A stretch of DNA of 64,000 bases from Burkholderiales bacterium. GTDB lineage: Bacteria > Pseudomonadota > Gammaproteobacteria > Burkholderiales > Burkholderiaceae_C. Of the stretch, positions 25,441 to 34,846 are shown one piece after another. The stretch is from NCBI GenBank assembly GCA_016223165.1, contig JACRPO010000009.1, positions 868,001 to 932,000 of the forward strand, written 5' to 3'. The stretch's first letter is position 1. Every line of letters starts with the position of its first letter. Below the pieces are notes generated by a model. It made no database searches, was not told the origin of the DNA, and saw only the letters and a program-made list of their open reading frames with translations. A program made the position numbers and the translations under genes.

Positions 25441-25776
25441 ATGTTCCGAGGTCACCGTCGTCCCGTTCTCACGGCCTGCCTGCTGGCCCTCACGCTGGTC
25501 GCGCCGCCGGTGTGGGCCGGCGAGCATGTCGTGACCCAGCGCAACAAGTCCTTCAGCCAGAAGAAGCTGAAGGTCAAGCTCGGTGACAGCGTGCGCTTCA
25601 CCAACGAAGACAGCTTCGTGCACAACATCTTCTCGCTCTCCCCGGCGAAGAGCTTCGATACCGGCTCGTTCGGCAACGGCCAGAGCAAGGCCGTGACCTT
25701 CGACAAGCCCGGCAAGGTGGAGATCGAGTGCGCCATCCACCCCGACATGCGCCTCGACATCGAGGTGGAGCAGTGA
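25441..25776 (+). CDS. small secreted cupredoxin (plastocyanin-like)
   Basis: 111 residues. ATG 25441 follows CAGGAG. The signal peptide runs to about residue 26 (LLALTLVAPPVWA). The mature 85 residues have type I copper ligands in the usual order: His in SFVHNIFS, then Cys, His and Met in ECAIHPDM. KVKLGDSVRFTNEDS is a typical plastocyanin/azurin strand pair. It would carry electrons in the periplasm. Its stop overlaps the GTG start of the cytochrome c gene (GTGA), so the two are coupled. Similar proteins are often named methylamine-utilisation or plastocyanin proteins by homology alone; no other mau genes are present. Confidence 0.92.
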   Translation: MFRGHRRPVLTACLLALTLVAPPVWAGEHVVTQRNKSFSQKKLKVKLGDSVRFTNEDSFVHNIFSLSPAKSFDTGSFGNGQSKAVTFDKPGKVEIECAIHPDMRLDIEVEQ

Positions 25777-26189
25777 GGCGCGGTTTCGCGCCGCTGGTCG
25801 CGCTCGCGCTGGCTGTCGCGGCCGCCCCCGAGGCGCCGGCGGCCGAGAAGGCGACGCCGCAGGCGGCCGCCGGGGCGCTGCTGCCGCGCGACAGCGTCGA
25901 GGCGGCTGCCTTCCGCGGCAGCCTCGTCTATGCCAACTACTGCGTCACCTGCCACGGCATGAACGCCGACGGCAACGGCCGCGCCGCGCGCCTGTACACG
26001 CCGCGCCCGGCCAACCTGCGCGCCAGCGACAAGAACGACGCATATGCGTCGCTCATCATCCGCAAGGGCGGCGCGGCGCTCGGGCGCTCGGAGTTCATGC
26101 CCACCTGGGAGGCCGAACTCACCGACGAGCAGATCCGCGACCTCGTCTCCTACCTGCGCACGATCAACGTGCACAAGGCCGCGAACTGA
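25773..26189 (+). CDS. periplasmic monohaem cytochrome c
   Basis: 138 residues from GTG 25773, with GGTGGAG upstream and a 4-bp overlap with the cupredoxin stop. The N-terminal hydrophobic stretch (FAPLVALALAVAAAPEAPAA) is a signal peptide. The haem motif is CVTCH in VYANYCVTCHGMNADGNG; the axial methionine is likely in SEFMPTWEAEL. LTDEQIRDLVSYLRTI is the usual class I C-terminal helix. It is a candidate redox partner of the copper protein before it. A longer ATG frame would overlap the cupredoxin by 49 bp and lacks a signal. Confidence 0.92.
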   Translation: MRRGFAPLVALALAVAAAPEAPAAEKATPQAAAGALLPRDSVEAAAFRGSLVYANYCVTCHGMNADGNGRAARLYTPRPANLRASDKNDAYASLIIRKGGAALGRSEFMPTWEAELTDEQIRDLVSYLRTINVHKAAN

Positions 26190-26259
26190 GAGCCCGACCG
26201 GGCACCGAACCGTGCGCCGGACCGAGCGCGCCGAGCCGTCGCACCGTGCACCTCCCCCG

Positions 26260-28212
26260 ATGAAACCGATCACCCTCGACACCCACTGCGCCCCCGGCGC
26301 CAGCGCAGTCGCCGGCGGCCTGTGGGGGCCGGGCGTGCGCCTGTTCAGCCGCATGCGCTTCGTGGGCAAGGCGGCCGTCATCTCGGCGTTCTTCCTGCTC
26401 GTCGTCGGGCAGTCGATGGTGCTCTTCATCGGCAGCGCGCAGCGCGCCATCGCGAGCTCGCAACTCGAGCGCGCCGGCATCGCGGCGGTGGCCGAACTGC
26501 AGGCCGCGCTGTCCGATGCGCTGCAACTGCGCGCCCGCGCCGCCACGGGCGCGCGTGCCGGTGCCGAGGCGCTCAAGGGCATCGAGGCGCGGCTGCTCGC
26601 CACGCAAGCGGCGTTCGAGGGGCACGGGGTCGACGCCGCGCCCACGTTGCACTTCGTGCGCCAGTCGATGGAGCCGCTGCACAAGCCGGCCGCCGACGCC
26701 GAAGAAGCCTTCGCCCAGGTCGACGGCCTCGTGCAGCAGATCCTGCGCGCCACGGCCACGCTGGCCGACGCCGCCTCCATCTCGGCCGATGTCGATGCGC
26801 TGTCGCAGAAGCTCGGCCGCGCCGCGCTCAGCGAAGGGCCGCTCGCCGCCGCCGCCATCGGCCGCGTCGCCGATCTCGGCGCTGCGGCGCAGAAAGCCGG
26901 CCAGGCCTCGGCCGGCACGCGGCGCATCGTCAGCGGCGAGGCCTACCAGCTCTACAAGCAGGTCGAACAACTCTTCGGCCGCTACGAGGACATCGCGAAG
27001 GCCGACGCCGCGCTGCAGGAGCCGCTCGCCTTCCAGAAGGCCTTCGACGACGTCAACGGCTTCATGCGCCTGGCGCGCCGGGCGTTGCCGGCCGAGGGCG
27101 CCGCGCCGGCCGACGGCGCGCCGCTGGCACAGGCCGGCGCCGGTGCCACCGCGGCGCTGATGCAGCTCAACGGCCGCGCGCTGCAGGCTCTCGACGCGCG
27201 TGTCGCCGCACGCATCGCGCGCGAGCAGCGCAGCCTGGCGCAGCAGATCGGCTTCGTGGCGCTTTGCCTGGCGCTGACGGGCTACCTCTTCCACTGCTTC
27301 TTCCTCGTCACGCGGCACGGCATGCGCGAGTTGACGCGGCACGTGCAGGCCATGGCGCGCGGCGACCTGCAGACCGAACCTCACCCCACCGGGCGCGACG
27401 AGATGGCCGAGATGCTGCGGGCCATCGCCACGATGCAGCAGTCGCTGCGCCTGCTGATCGGCCAGGTGCGCGACTGCTCGAGCGACATCGTCGCCTTCAG
27501 CGGCGAGGTCTCGCAGGGCACGGCCGACCTTTCGCGGCAGACCGAGGAGTCGGCCGGCCGCATGCAGGAGTCGGCGGCGTCGATGGAGGCCATCGCCGGC
27601 CGCTGCCGCGACACCGCCCGCGAGGTGAGCGACTGCGCCGGCAGCGGCCGCAGCGCCACGCAGCTCGCGCAGGCCGGGCAGCAGCGCATCGAGGCGCTGG
27701 TGGCGCGCATCGAGCAGCTGCAGGCCAGCTCGCTGCGCGTGGGCGACATCGTCAACCTCATCGACAGCATCGCCTTCCAGACCAACATCCTGGCGTTGAA
27801 CGCCGCCGTCGAGGCGGCGCGCGCCGGCGAGCAGGGGCGCGGCTTCGCCGTCGTCGCCTCCGAGGTGCGATCGCTGGCGCAACGCTCGGCCGCCGCGGCA
27901 CGCGAGATCAAGGCGCTGGTCACCGACAGCTGCGAGCAGTCGCGCCAGGGCGCGCTCGCGGTGCACGAGGCGGGCAAGTCGATCACCTCGCTCGCCGGCG
28001 AGGTGGTGGCCATCGGCCGCAAGCTCGAGACGGTGTCCGGCGCCAACCAGGAGCAGGCGGGCAACGTGGCGCAGGTCGCCGCCGCCATCGCCGAGCTCGA
28101 CCAGCAGACGCAGCGCAACGCCGCGCTGGTGGCGCAGTCGCGCGCCGCCGCGGCGAGCATGCGTGCCAAGGCCGACCAGCTGGCCAGCGCGACCGGGCAG
28201 TTCGTGCTCTGA
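26260..28212 (+). CDS. methyl-accepting chemotaxis protein within copper/cytochrome cluster
   Basis: 650 residues. After a 30-residue cytoplasmic start, TM1 is at about 37-60 (AVISAFFLLVVGQSMVLFI) and TM2 at about 330-352. The periplasmic part (about 270 residues, Ala-rich and helical) resembles the type IV pili-associated or nitrate-sensor helical domains but cannot be named. HAMP and the signalling domain follow, with tip NILALNAAVEAARAG and RGFAVVASEVRSLAQRS. No C-terminal pentapeptide. It starts 70 bp after the cytochrome c gene and ends 28 bp before the Sco gene, all on one strand, suggesting a redox- or copper-related stimulus. That link rests on context only. Confidence 0.94.
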   Translation: MKPITLDTHCAPGASAVAGGLWGPGVRLFSRMRFVGKAAVISAFFLLVVGQSMVLFIGSAQRAIASSQLERAGIAAVAELQAALSDALQLRARAATGARAGAEALKGIEARLLATQAAFEGHGVDAAPTLHFVRQSMEPLHKPAADAEEAFAQVDGLVQQILRATATLADAASISADVDALSQKLGRAALSEGPLAAAAIGRVADLGAAAQKAGQASAGTRRIVSGEAYQLYKQVEQLFGRYEDIAKADAALQEPLAFQKAFDDVNGFMRLARRALPAEGAAPADGAPLAQAGAGATAALMQLNGRALQALDARVAARIAREQRSLAQQIGFVALCLALTGYLFHCFFLVTRHGMRELTRHVQAMARGDLQTEPHPTGRDEMAEMLRAIATMQQSLRLLIGQVRDCSSDIVAFSGEVSQGTADLSRQTEESAGRMQESAASMEAIAGRCRDTAREVSDCAGSGRSATQLAQAGQQRIEALVARIEQLQASSLRVGDIVNLIDSIAFQTNILALNAAVEAARAGEQGRGFAVVASEVRSLAQRSAAAAREIKALVTDSCEQSRQGALAVHEAGKSITSLAGEVVAIGRKLETVSGANQEQAGNVAQVAAAIAELDQQTQRNAALVAQSRAAAASMRAKADQLASATGQFVL

Positions 28213-28240
28213 CTGTCACGGCCGCACAGCGCAACGCTCG

Positions 28241-28855
28241 ATGACGACCCCGACGTTGTCCGTGCCGATGCGCCGGCGCCTCCTGGGGGCGGCGGTGGCG
28301 GCGGTGGCGTTCGGCAGCGGCATCGTCCGGCCTGCCCTTGCCGGCACCGAGCCGCCGCTCGGGTGGGCGCGCCCGCCGCTGCCGCCCACACCATGGCGGC
28401 TCACCGGTGCCGACGGTGCCGTGACGGCCCTGCCGCAACTGCTGGCCGGCCGCCTCACCGCCGTGCAGCTCATGTTCACCGGCTGCACGACGAGCTGCGG
28501 GGCGCAGGGCCTGCTCTTCGCCACGATGGCCGCGCGGCAGCGCAGCCAGCCCGTGCACTGGCTTTCCATCAGCATCGACGCGCTCTCCGACGAGCCGGCG
28601 CGCCTGCGCGCCTGGCAACGCCGCTTCGGCGAACAGCCGCCGCCGCTTTGGCGCGCCGCGGTGCCGGCGCTGCGCGACGTCGACGCGATCAATGCCTTCC
28701 TGCGCGGCACGCCGGCGCGCTCGGGAACGCACACCAACCAGGTGTTCGTGTTCGACCGCCAGGGCCGGCTCGCCTATCGCACGGGCGACGATCCGACGCC
28801 GGACTTCCTCGAGCAGCTGCTGCAGGCGATCGCTCGAGGCGCGCCGCCCGCGTGA
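28241..28855 (+). CDS. SCO1/SenC family copper chaperone / thioredoxin-like protein
   Basis: 204 residues. The N-terminus MRRRLLGAAVAAVAFGSG plus PALA is a secretion signal with a twin-arginine look. The Sco site is present: MFTGCTTSCGAQG (C-x3-C) with a distant histidine in SGTHTNQVFVFDRQGRLAY. Sco proteins bind copper in the periplasm and help assemble the CuA site of cytochrome oxidase or repair other copper sites. At 204 residues it is of normal length. The last gene of the cupredoxin, cytochrome c, chemoreceptor set, it supports a copper theme for the cluster. The ATG at 28241 has no strong Shine-Dalgarno; an ATG at 28268 is an alternative nearer the signal. Confidence 0.9.
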   Translation: MTTPTLSVPMRRRLLGAAVAAVAFGSGIVRPALAGTEPPLGWARPPLPPTPWRLTGADGAVTALPQLLAGRLTAVQLMFTGCTTSCGAQGLLFATMAARQRSQPVHWLSISIDALSDEPARLRAWQRRFGEQPPPLWRAAVPALRDVDAINAFLRGTPARSGTHTNQVFVFDRQGRLAYRTGDDPTPDFLEQLLQAIARGAPPA

Positions 28856-28930
28856 TCGCGCAAGCGCGCCATCGAGGGTGATGGGGCGACCGGCCGATCG
28901 GCCGACCAGGGCGCCACCTAGACTCGCCCC

Positions 28931-29479
28931 ATGCCCTTGCGCCGCTTCGACAGCATCCGCCTGCGCCCCATCGCGACCACCGGCGTCAGCGCGCGCCGCT
29001 GCTCCCGCACCGAAGCGTTGATCGCCGCCTGCCGGCTGGGCACCGGCCCGGCCAACCGGCACTTGGCCGAGCCGTCCGGCCCCGTGCGCATCGAGATGCC
29101 CTTCGGCTGCTACCAGGTCGACGACGCCGAGATCGCCCGCCGCGCGGCGCTGCAGCTCGACGGCAGCTGGCGCATGAGCGAAGCCTCGGCCTTCGGCCGG
29201 CTGCTCATCCGCGGCCGCGCGCTCTGGTCCGACATCGCCTGGTGGCGGCCGCTGCAGGCCGGCGACGCGTGGGATGCCGGCGAGGCCACGGACACCGATG
29301 CGCTCGCCGCCTTCGAGCCGCGGCGCACGACGCTCATCGTCATCGTCGACGGTGCGGCGGGCGCGACGCTGCCGCGGGCGCTGGCCGACCTCGAACGCCG
29401 CGCGCACCGGTGGCAGCGTGCGGTGCGCGTGCTGCTCGTGGGCGCGCCGCCGGGCACGGCGAGGCACCTGCCGCTCTGA
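28931..29479 (+). CDS. hypothetical protein
   Basis: 182 residues, not recognised. The first half is basic (RRFDSIRLRPIATTGVSARR), the second has a hydrophobic strand pattern (RRTTLIVIVDGAAGATLP and AVRVLLVGAPPG). No signal peptide or membrane segment. A -10-like TAGACT sits 13-18 nt before the ATG and would give an almost leaderless message; there is no Shine-Dalgarno. It lies between the Sco gene (75 bp) and the convergent serine hydrolase (58 bp). A reading frame on the other strand covers the same DNA, so reality of this gene is likely but not certain. Confidence 0.55.
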   Translation: MPLRRFDSIRLRPIATTGVSARRCSRTEALIAACRLGTGPANRHLAEPSGPVRIEMPFGCYQVDDAEIARRAALQLDGSWRMSEASAFGRLLIRGRALWSDIAWWRPLQAGDAWDAGEATDTDALAAFEPRRTTLIVIVDGAAGATLPRALADLERRAHRWQRAVRVLLVGAPPGTARHLPL

Positions 29480-29537
29480 AGACCACGCGCGGGGGGGCCG
29501 CCGAGCGCCGGGTGTGCCGGCGCAAACCGCCGGCGCG

Positions 29538-30638
29538 TCAGCGCGCGGTGGGGCGCAGCGCCGTCACCGCCTTCTGCACGAACTCGGCGGTGGCCGCCGG
29601 GTCGAGCCAGCGCGCCACGACCACCGCATGCAGCGCCGGCTCCATGAGCACGAGATGGCCTCCCGCGCCCAGCATCGCAAAGGCCTCGGCCGACGCGGCC
29701 GGGAACAGGCTGCCCGTGACGTTGAGCCACACGAGGTAGCCGTAGAACGGCGCGATCGTGCAGGGGCTGCGCATGCGCCGCACCCAGGCGGCGTCGATCG
29801 GGCCGCGGCCCTCGCCGACCGGGCCGATGCGTCCGTCGTCGAGCAACAGCTGGCCCAGGCGCGCCAGGTCGCGCGCGCCGATCGAGAGTCCGCCGCCCCA
29901 GTGCGTGCCACCGGGCACCGACTGCACACGCCGGCCGCCGACGGTGACCCAGGCATCGTCGTAGCCCTGCCAGGCCCAGCGGCTGCGGGCACCGAGCGGA
30001 GTCATCAGCACCTCGCCGAGCACTTCGGGCAGCGGCCGGCCGAACAGGTGCAGCAGCGCCAGCGCCAGCTGGTTGATGCGAACGTCGTTGTATTCCCAGT
30101 AGGTGCCGGGCCGGTGCAGGGGCCGCGCGCCGCCCTTCGGCTGCGCGGCGGCAGGGCGCGGGTCGTGCGCCACGTGGCGCCAGCGGTCCACCTGGTCGGG
30201 CACGCCGAGGCAGCTGCCTTCCCACTCGCTCGTCTGCTGCAGCAGGTGTTCCCAGGTCACCTCGGCGTTGGTGCCGGCGTCGAAGCCGATGCCGGGCACG
30301 CGCCGCACCACGGGTTCATGCACGTCGGGCAGCAGCACGCGTGCATGCGCCACCCCGGCCAGCAGCGCGAGGCAGGTCTTGGCGACGCTGAAGGTCTGGT
30401 CGGCGCGCTCCGGGTCGCCCCAGGCCAGCAGCTCGCGGCCGTGCTGCCACACCACGCCGGCCGGGCCGCCGCGCACGTGCAGCGGGCCGCGCACGCGGTT
30501 GAAGGGCTCTGGGTCGCCGTGGTGCACGCCGAAAGGCTGCTGCCCGGGCGCCGGGCCGACAGCGGGGTCGCGGGGCCACGGGGTCTCGTGGGCCAGCGCG
30601 AAGTCGGCGAGCTCGAGCAGGGATTGGGATGGGTTCAC
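29538..30638 (-). CDS. serine hydrolase, beta-lactamase class C / penicillin-binding-like family
   Basis: 366 residues. The SxxK motif is in TFSVAKTCLALLAG, giving the nucleophilic serine and general base lysine. A YND element in GTYWEYNDVRINQLAL takes the place of the second motif, and GGHLVLMEPALHAVVV resembles the third (KTG-like) strand. These enzymes include D-aminopeptidases, esterases and PBP-like proteins rather than true beta-lactamases. No signal peptide is evident with the GTG 30638 start (VNPSQSLLELADFAL); two in-frame ATGs within 50-70 bp upstream are alternatives. Separated from the tannase gene by about 200 bp on the same strand. Confidence 0.85.
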   Translation of the reverse strand: MNPSQSLLELADFALAHETPWPRDPAVGPAPGQQPFGVHHGDPEPFNRVRGPLHVRGGPAGVVWQHGRELLAWGDPERADQTFSVAKTCLALLAGVAHARVLLPDVHEPVVRRVPGIGFDAGTNAEVTWEHLLQQTSEWEGSCLGVPDQVDRWRHVAHDPRPAAAQPKGGARPLHRPGTYWEYNDVRINQLALALLHLFGRPLPEVLGEVLMTPLGARSRWAWQGYDDAWVTVGGRRVQSVPGGTHWGGGLSIGARDLARLGQLLLDDGRIGPVGEGRGPIDAAWVRRMRSPCTIAPFYGYLVWLNVTGSLFPAASAEAFAMLGAGGHLVLMEPALHAVVVARWLDPAATAEFVQKAVTALRPTAR

Positions 30639-30834
30639 CTGGCCGATGCTATGCCTGCGCAAGGCGGCGGCGGGCACGCGCATCGATGCCCATGCCATCG
30701 ATGGCACTTCCGCGCCGGCCAGCGCCGTGCGTGCAACGGCTCGGCGGCAACACCGCCGCCGCGCGCCGCGCGGCGTCGTCCCGGACGACGCCGCGTGCGG
30801 CACCCTGAGCGGCGACGACCTGCCCAGCCGGCGC

Positions 30835-32574
30835 TCAGGGCCGGTGGCCGTGCCCCCAGCCGGGCGCGCGGCACTCGGCTGCCGAGGTGCCGCCGGCGCG
30901 GTAGTCGAGCGGGCCGTTGGCCTCGTGCTTATACTTGGCGAGCACGCTGTCGCAAACGATCTGCCGCTGCTCGAGGTTGCCGCCGCAGAAGAAGTTCGCC
31001 GCATCGTCGGTGCTGCCGCTGCCCTTGTAGATGGCGGTCTGCGGATATGGGCACAGCGGCCGCGTGCGGGTCACGCCGCCGGCCGTCGCCTGCGCCGCGA
31101 TCGTCTGCGGCGGCACCTTCTTCTCGACCCAGTCCACGAGCGTGTTGAACAGGTTCTGCGGCTGCGGGCCCGCACCCCCGGCGCAATGCGCGACGCCCGG
31201 CGCGCGGAACAGGCGGTAGAACTTCTGCACGCCGCTGAAATCGTCGTCGTGCCGCCCGCCGTAGCGCTGCGCCATCTGGCGGTAGTAGTGCAGCACCCCC
31301 TGCGGCATGATGAGCTGGTCGTTCGTGCCGACGAAGGTGAGCAGCTTGCCGCCGGCGGCGCGGAACTCGTCGAGGTCACCGAAGGTGTCGGTCACGTCGG
31401 CGATGTTGCGCGAGCCCTGCTGCGCCACGTCGGCGTAGGCGTTCAGGGTCACCGTCGTCCAGTCGAAGGCCGGGTTGTGCGTGTTCCAGTGCAACTGGGT
31501 CACGCCCAGGAAGAACGGGCTCGCGCCGTTCAGGCCCGACAGATTGGTGCCGCGATCGAGCCCGAACCAGACGCGCTTGCCCTGCGGGTTGCGCGGGCCG
31601 TCCCAGATCTTGTCGATGGCCTCGGCCTCGGCGCCCGTCAGGCAGTTGGCGGCCGGTGCGCCGGGCGCGCCGCAGACATTCGCCTTGGCGCTGAAGGTGC
31701 AGGCGCGCGGCTCGTCGATGACGCCGTCGGTCACGCCGTCGGCGGCATCGCAGGCGGCCACGGCGGAGGCGGTGGTCTGCGCCAGCTTGGCTGCCGGGAT
31801 CGGCCCGCCGGCCAGGTCCTTCATCGCGATCTGGCCCCACATCTGCGCCGTCTGGAAGCGTGTCCAGTAGATCGCCGGCGCATTGGCCAGGATGCCATCG
31901 AGCTCGCGGCCGAGCTCCTGCGCCAGCAGGTAGCCCTGGCGACCGCCGGTGGAGCAGCCGTTCCAGTAGTTGTAGGCCGGCGCCATCGCGTAGTACTTGC
32001 CGGCCAGCGCCTTCGACAGCAGCACCTGCGCCTTGATGCCGTTGCGGATGAAGTCGTTGATGAACAGCAGGTTGTAGGTGCCGTCGTTGTTCACGCCCGG
32101 TTCGCAGTTGCCGCCGGCGTGGCCGGTGTCGTTGCCCGAGCCGACGTAGCCGGCGTTCACCGGTGCCGCCACGTTCAGGTTGCCGGCGCAGCCGCCGCCG
32201 CCCACGCCCTGCGTGCGGCCGTTCCAGGCCCCCTGGACGCCGCCGCTGCCGCCGTCGAGCGAGTTCAGCGGCAGGCCGACACGCACGTTGATGTTCTGCT
32301 CGGGCGACGCGCCGACCAGCACGTCCACCTGGCAGTGCGCGACGTTGGCCCCCGCGGCGGGCACGATGGTGGCGAGAACGGACTTGATGCCGGGCGCGCC
32401 CACCAGTCCGCCGGCCGTGCCGGCCAGCTGCGAGCACAACAGCGGCTGCGCTGGCCGGTGCGGCGGATGGGGTCGGTCGGTGGCCGCCGCCTGCTGGCTG
32501 GCGAGCAGGCCCGCGGCAATGGCCAGAGCCGCGCGGGCGGTCAGGCCGGGTGGAAGGGTTCGATAGGCATGCAT
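30835..32574 (-). CDS. tannase / feruloyl esterase family protein, secreted
   Basis: 579 residues with a signal peptide (LTARAALAIAAGLLASQQAAA). The family (PF07519) is an alpha/beta hydrolase with a lid. The nucleophile is S208 in NGCSTGGRQGY, next to C207; H463-C464 in GVAHCAGG completes the CS-D-HC arrangement in which a disulfide joins the residues beside Ser and His. A calcium-site-like loop is DAADGVTDGVIDEP. Substrates are gallate, ferulate or related aromatic esters; which one is not clear. The ATG 32574 has GAGGAG upstream. It is divergent from the AraC regulator (261 bp), the likely activator, suggesting induction by an aromatic ester or its product. Confidence 0.93.
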   Translation of the reverse strand: MHAYRTLPPGLTARAALAIAAGLLASQQAAATDRPHPPHRPAQPLLCSQLAGTAGGLVGAPGIKSVLATIVPAAGANVAHCQVDVLVGASPEQNINVRVGLPLNSLDGGSGGVQGAWNGRTQGVGGGGCAGNLNVAAPVNAGYVGSGNDTGHAGGNCEPGVNNDGTYNLLFINDFIRNGIKAQVLLSKALAGKYYAMAPAYNYWNGCSTGGRQGYLLAQELGRELDGILANAPAIYWTRFQTAQMWGQIAMKDLAGGPIPAAKLAQTTASAVAACDAADGVTDGVIDEPRACTFSAKANVCGAPGAPAANCLTGAEAEAIDKIWDGPRNPQGKRVWFGLDRGTNLSGLNGASPFFLGVTQLHWNTHNPAFDWTTVTLNAYADVAQQGSRNIADVTDTFGDLDEFRAAGGKLLTFVGTNDQLIMPQGVLHYYRQMAQRYGGRHDDDFSGVQKFYRLFRAPGVAHCAGGAGPQPQNLFNTLVDWVEKKVPPQTIAAQATAGGVTRTRPLCPYPQTAIYKGSGSTDDAANFFCGGNLEQRQIVCDSVLAKYKHEANGPLDYRAGGTSAAECRAPGWGHGHRP

Positions 32575-32835
32575 GGGGTCTCCTCGGTGGCACTGATGTC
32601 CTGGGCATTGCATGCACGCCGCGGCTGCCGGTCTTGCAGAAAGGGATCGGTCTTGCAGCTTCGGCGCGGCGGTCGGGGGAAGTCCTCACCCCCGAACAGG
32701 CGGGCGCAGCGCCGGCATCGCGGCCTGCGGCCTACGGCTGTCCGCCGGGCCTGCGGGTTTCGGCGGTCGGCACCCGGTGAGCAGCGCGCTACGCTTGCGG
32801 GCGCACGCCTGCATTGACGCAGGCACCCGCTGCCC

Positions 32836-33696
32836 ATGGACCTCCACCTCCACCGTCGCGACACGCTCAACGTGCACACCGAGCGCAGCCGCCTCGCGCC
32901 CGCGCAGCTCGCGCGGTGGCGCGGCCTGCCGGTGGGCTGGTTCGACGCCGGCGCGGCGGCGCGCGACCGCAATTTCGTCGTCCCCTACCCGACGCTGGCG
33001 ATGCTGGATGCCGGCGTGGCGCAGGCACGTTTCGATTTCGGGCGCGGCGTGCGCACGCACGACCTCAGCGCCGGCGCGATCGGCCTCTTCGACGGCCGGC
33101 CCTGCCGCCTGTGCGACTGGTCGTGCCGCTCGGTGCGCCGCATCATGATCGCGCTCGACGCCACAGGCCTCGGTGAGGCAGAAGTCCTCGCGGGCCTGCG
33201 CCAGGAGCTGGAGTTCCGCGACGACGAGCTGGCCGCCGTGCTGCGTGCCATGGTGCACGAGGTCGACGCGGGCTGCCCGAACGGTGCTCTCTACGCCGAA
33301 TCACTCTCGATGGGCGTGCTGCTGCGCGTGGCGCAGCTGCATGGCCGCCAGCAGCGCGAACGCGGCACGCTCTCGGCCGCGCAGCTGCATCGCGTGGACG
33401 AACTGATCGCCGAGGGCGTGGCCGGCGAGCTCACGCTCACGGCGCTTGCCGGTGCGGCCGGCTTCAGCAAGGCGCAGTTCGTGCGGCTGTTCCGCCGTGC
33501 CACGGGCACCTCGCCGCACCGCTACGTGCTGCAGCGTCGGCTGGAACGGGCACGGCAGCTCATCGAGGGCTCCTCGATGCCGCTGGCGGCCGTCGCACAC
33601 GAAGCGGGCTTTGCGAGCCAGAGCCACCTCAGCAGCACCTTCGCGCGTGCCTACGGCTGCACGCCGGGCGACGCGCGCCGCAGCGCGAGGCGCTGA
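32836..33696 (+). CDS. AraC family transcriptional regulator
   Basis: 286 residues. The C-terminal 100 residues are the two helix-turn-helix AraC domain: LTLTALAGAAGFSKAQFVRLFRR and AAVAHEAGFASQSHLSSTFAR with the following GCTPGDAR. The N-terminal half (about 1-175) is a small sensory domain lacking a clear cupin signature and containing FDGRPCRLCDWSCRS, a three-cysteine stretch that could respond to redox or metal. It is divergent from the secreted tannase gene, the probable target. Convergent with panE, with an 83-bp gap. Confidence 0.93.
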   Translation: MDLHLHRRDTLNVHTERSRLAPAQLARWRGLPVGWFDAGAAARDRNFVVPYPTLAMLDAGVAQARFDFGRGVRTHDLSAGAIGLFDGRPCRLCDWSCRSVRRIMIALDATGLGEAEVLAGLRQELEFRDDELAAVLRAMVHEVDAGCPNGALYAESLSMGVLLRVAQLHGRQQRERGTLSAAQLHRVDELIAEGVAGELTLTALAGAAGFSKAQFVRLFRRATGTSPHRYVLQRRLERARQLIEGSSMPLAAVAHEAGFASQSHLSSTFARAYGCTPGDARRSARR

Positions 33697-33779
33697 AGCG
33701 GGCGCTCGCAGAACCGGCCCGACGGCGTGACCGGGCGCAGTCAGGGCGGCGCCCGCGAGGTGGCAACGGCCCGGGCACG

Positions 33780-34733
33780 CTAGGCGCGCGACTCCCGGCC
33801 CCGCCGCGCCTGGTACGCCTGCAGGTGCGCGTAAGCCGCACGCAACGGCCCGGGGTCGACACCCGCGGCGCGGGCGCGCTCGAGCATGTCGCCGACCACA
33901 TGCTGGGCCTCGACACAGCGGCCGCCCTCGATGTCGCGCAGCATCGAGGCGCTCAACGCCGAGCCGCGCGCGAAGAGGATCTCCCGGAACGTCGCCATCG
34001 GCTTGTCGCGCACGGGGTGGCCCGAGCGCGCCGCCGTCAGTGCGCAGGCCTGCAGCGTCTCAGCCATCAGCGCTTCGCCTTCGCCGGCGGCCATGATGTC
34101 GCCGACGCTGCCACGCATGAGCGAGGTCATGGCCGCCATCGTCGCGAGCAGCACGAACTTCTCCCACAGCTCCTGCGTGATGTCGTCGGCGAGCACCGCG
34201 TCCACCGGCGTGCGCTGGTACAGCGCATGCAGCGCTTCGAGCTTCACGCGCGCGTCGGCGCTCGTGCCGGGCAGCATGCCGTAGGCGATGCGGTGCAGCG
34301 GCCCGAGCTGGCGCACTTCGCCATCGGCGGTGAGCGTCGCCGGGATGCCGCAGGTGCCGCCGATGACGCGCTGCGCGCCGAACTCCGCGATGAGGCGGTC
34401 GATGTGGGCGATGCCGTTGAGCAGCGGCATCACATGCGCGGCCGCGCCGACGCCGGCGCCCATGGCCGCGCGGATCGCGTCGATGCCCGAGTCGAGGTCG
34501 TAGGCCTTGCAGGCGAGCATCACGAGGTCGTACCCGGGGCGCAGCTCCGCCTGCTGCACGAACTTCACGCGCACGGTGAAGTCGCCGTGCGGGCTCCTGA
34601 CCACGAGCCCGTTGGCGGCGAGCTGCGCGGCGCGCCGCTCGCGCACGAGGAAGGTGACATCGGCGCCCTGCTGGGCGAGGCGGCCGGCGAAATAACCGCC
34701 GGTCGCACCGGCGCCGAGGACGAGGATCTTCAT
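33780..34733 (-). CDS. panE: 2-dehydropantoate 2-reductase
   Basis: 317 residues. N-terminal NADP-binding loop KILVLGAGATGGYFAGRLAQ, catalytic lysine region LACKAYDLDSGI, and the C-terminal helical domain with ELWEKFVLLATMAAMTSLMRG and the conserved Ser/Glu segment ARGSALSASMLRDIEGGRCVE. The enzyme reduces ketopantoate to pantoate in coenzyme A synthesis; in Burkholderiales several paralogues of this family exist, so some act on other 2-oxoacids. 113 bp downstream of the small protein gene, same strand. Confidence 0.88.
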   Translation of the reverse strand: MKILVLGAGATGGYFAGRLAQQGADVTFLVRERRAAQLAANGLVVRSPHGDFTVRVKFVQQAELRPGYDLVMLACKAYDLDSGIDAIRAAMGAGVGAAAHVMPLLNGIAHIDRLIAEFGAQRVIGGTCGIPATLTADGEVRQLGPLHRIAYGMLPGTSADARVKLEALHALYQRTPVDAVLADDITQELWEKFVLLATMAAMTSLMRGSVGDIMAAGEGEALMAETLQACALTAARSGHPVRDKPMATFREILFARGSALSASMLRDIEGGRCVEAQHVVGDMLERARAAGVDPGPLRAAYAHLQAYQARRGRESRA

Positions 34734-34846
34734 GGTTCAGGACGACTCGGGTGGGATGTGGGAGGCCAAGCCTCGTGCTGGACCGCCGGACGACGGCGAC
34801 AGAATTATTCACGGCCCCAGGGTCTGGCCTTCTCGCATCGCTGCGC

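Noticed and set aside
29538..30638. Beta-lactamase
   Set aside because: The SxxK serine hydrolase family is broad; no secretion signal or true class C motif set supports a lactamase.
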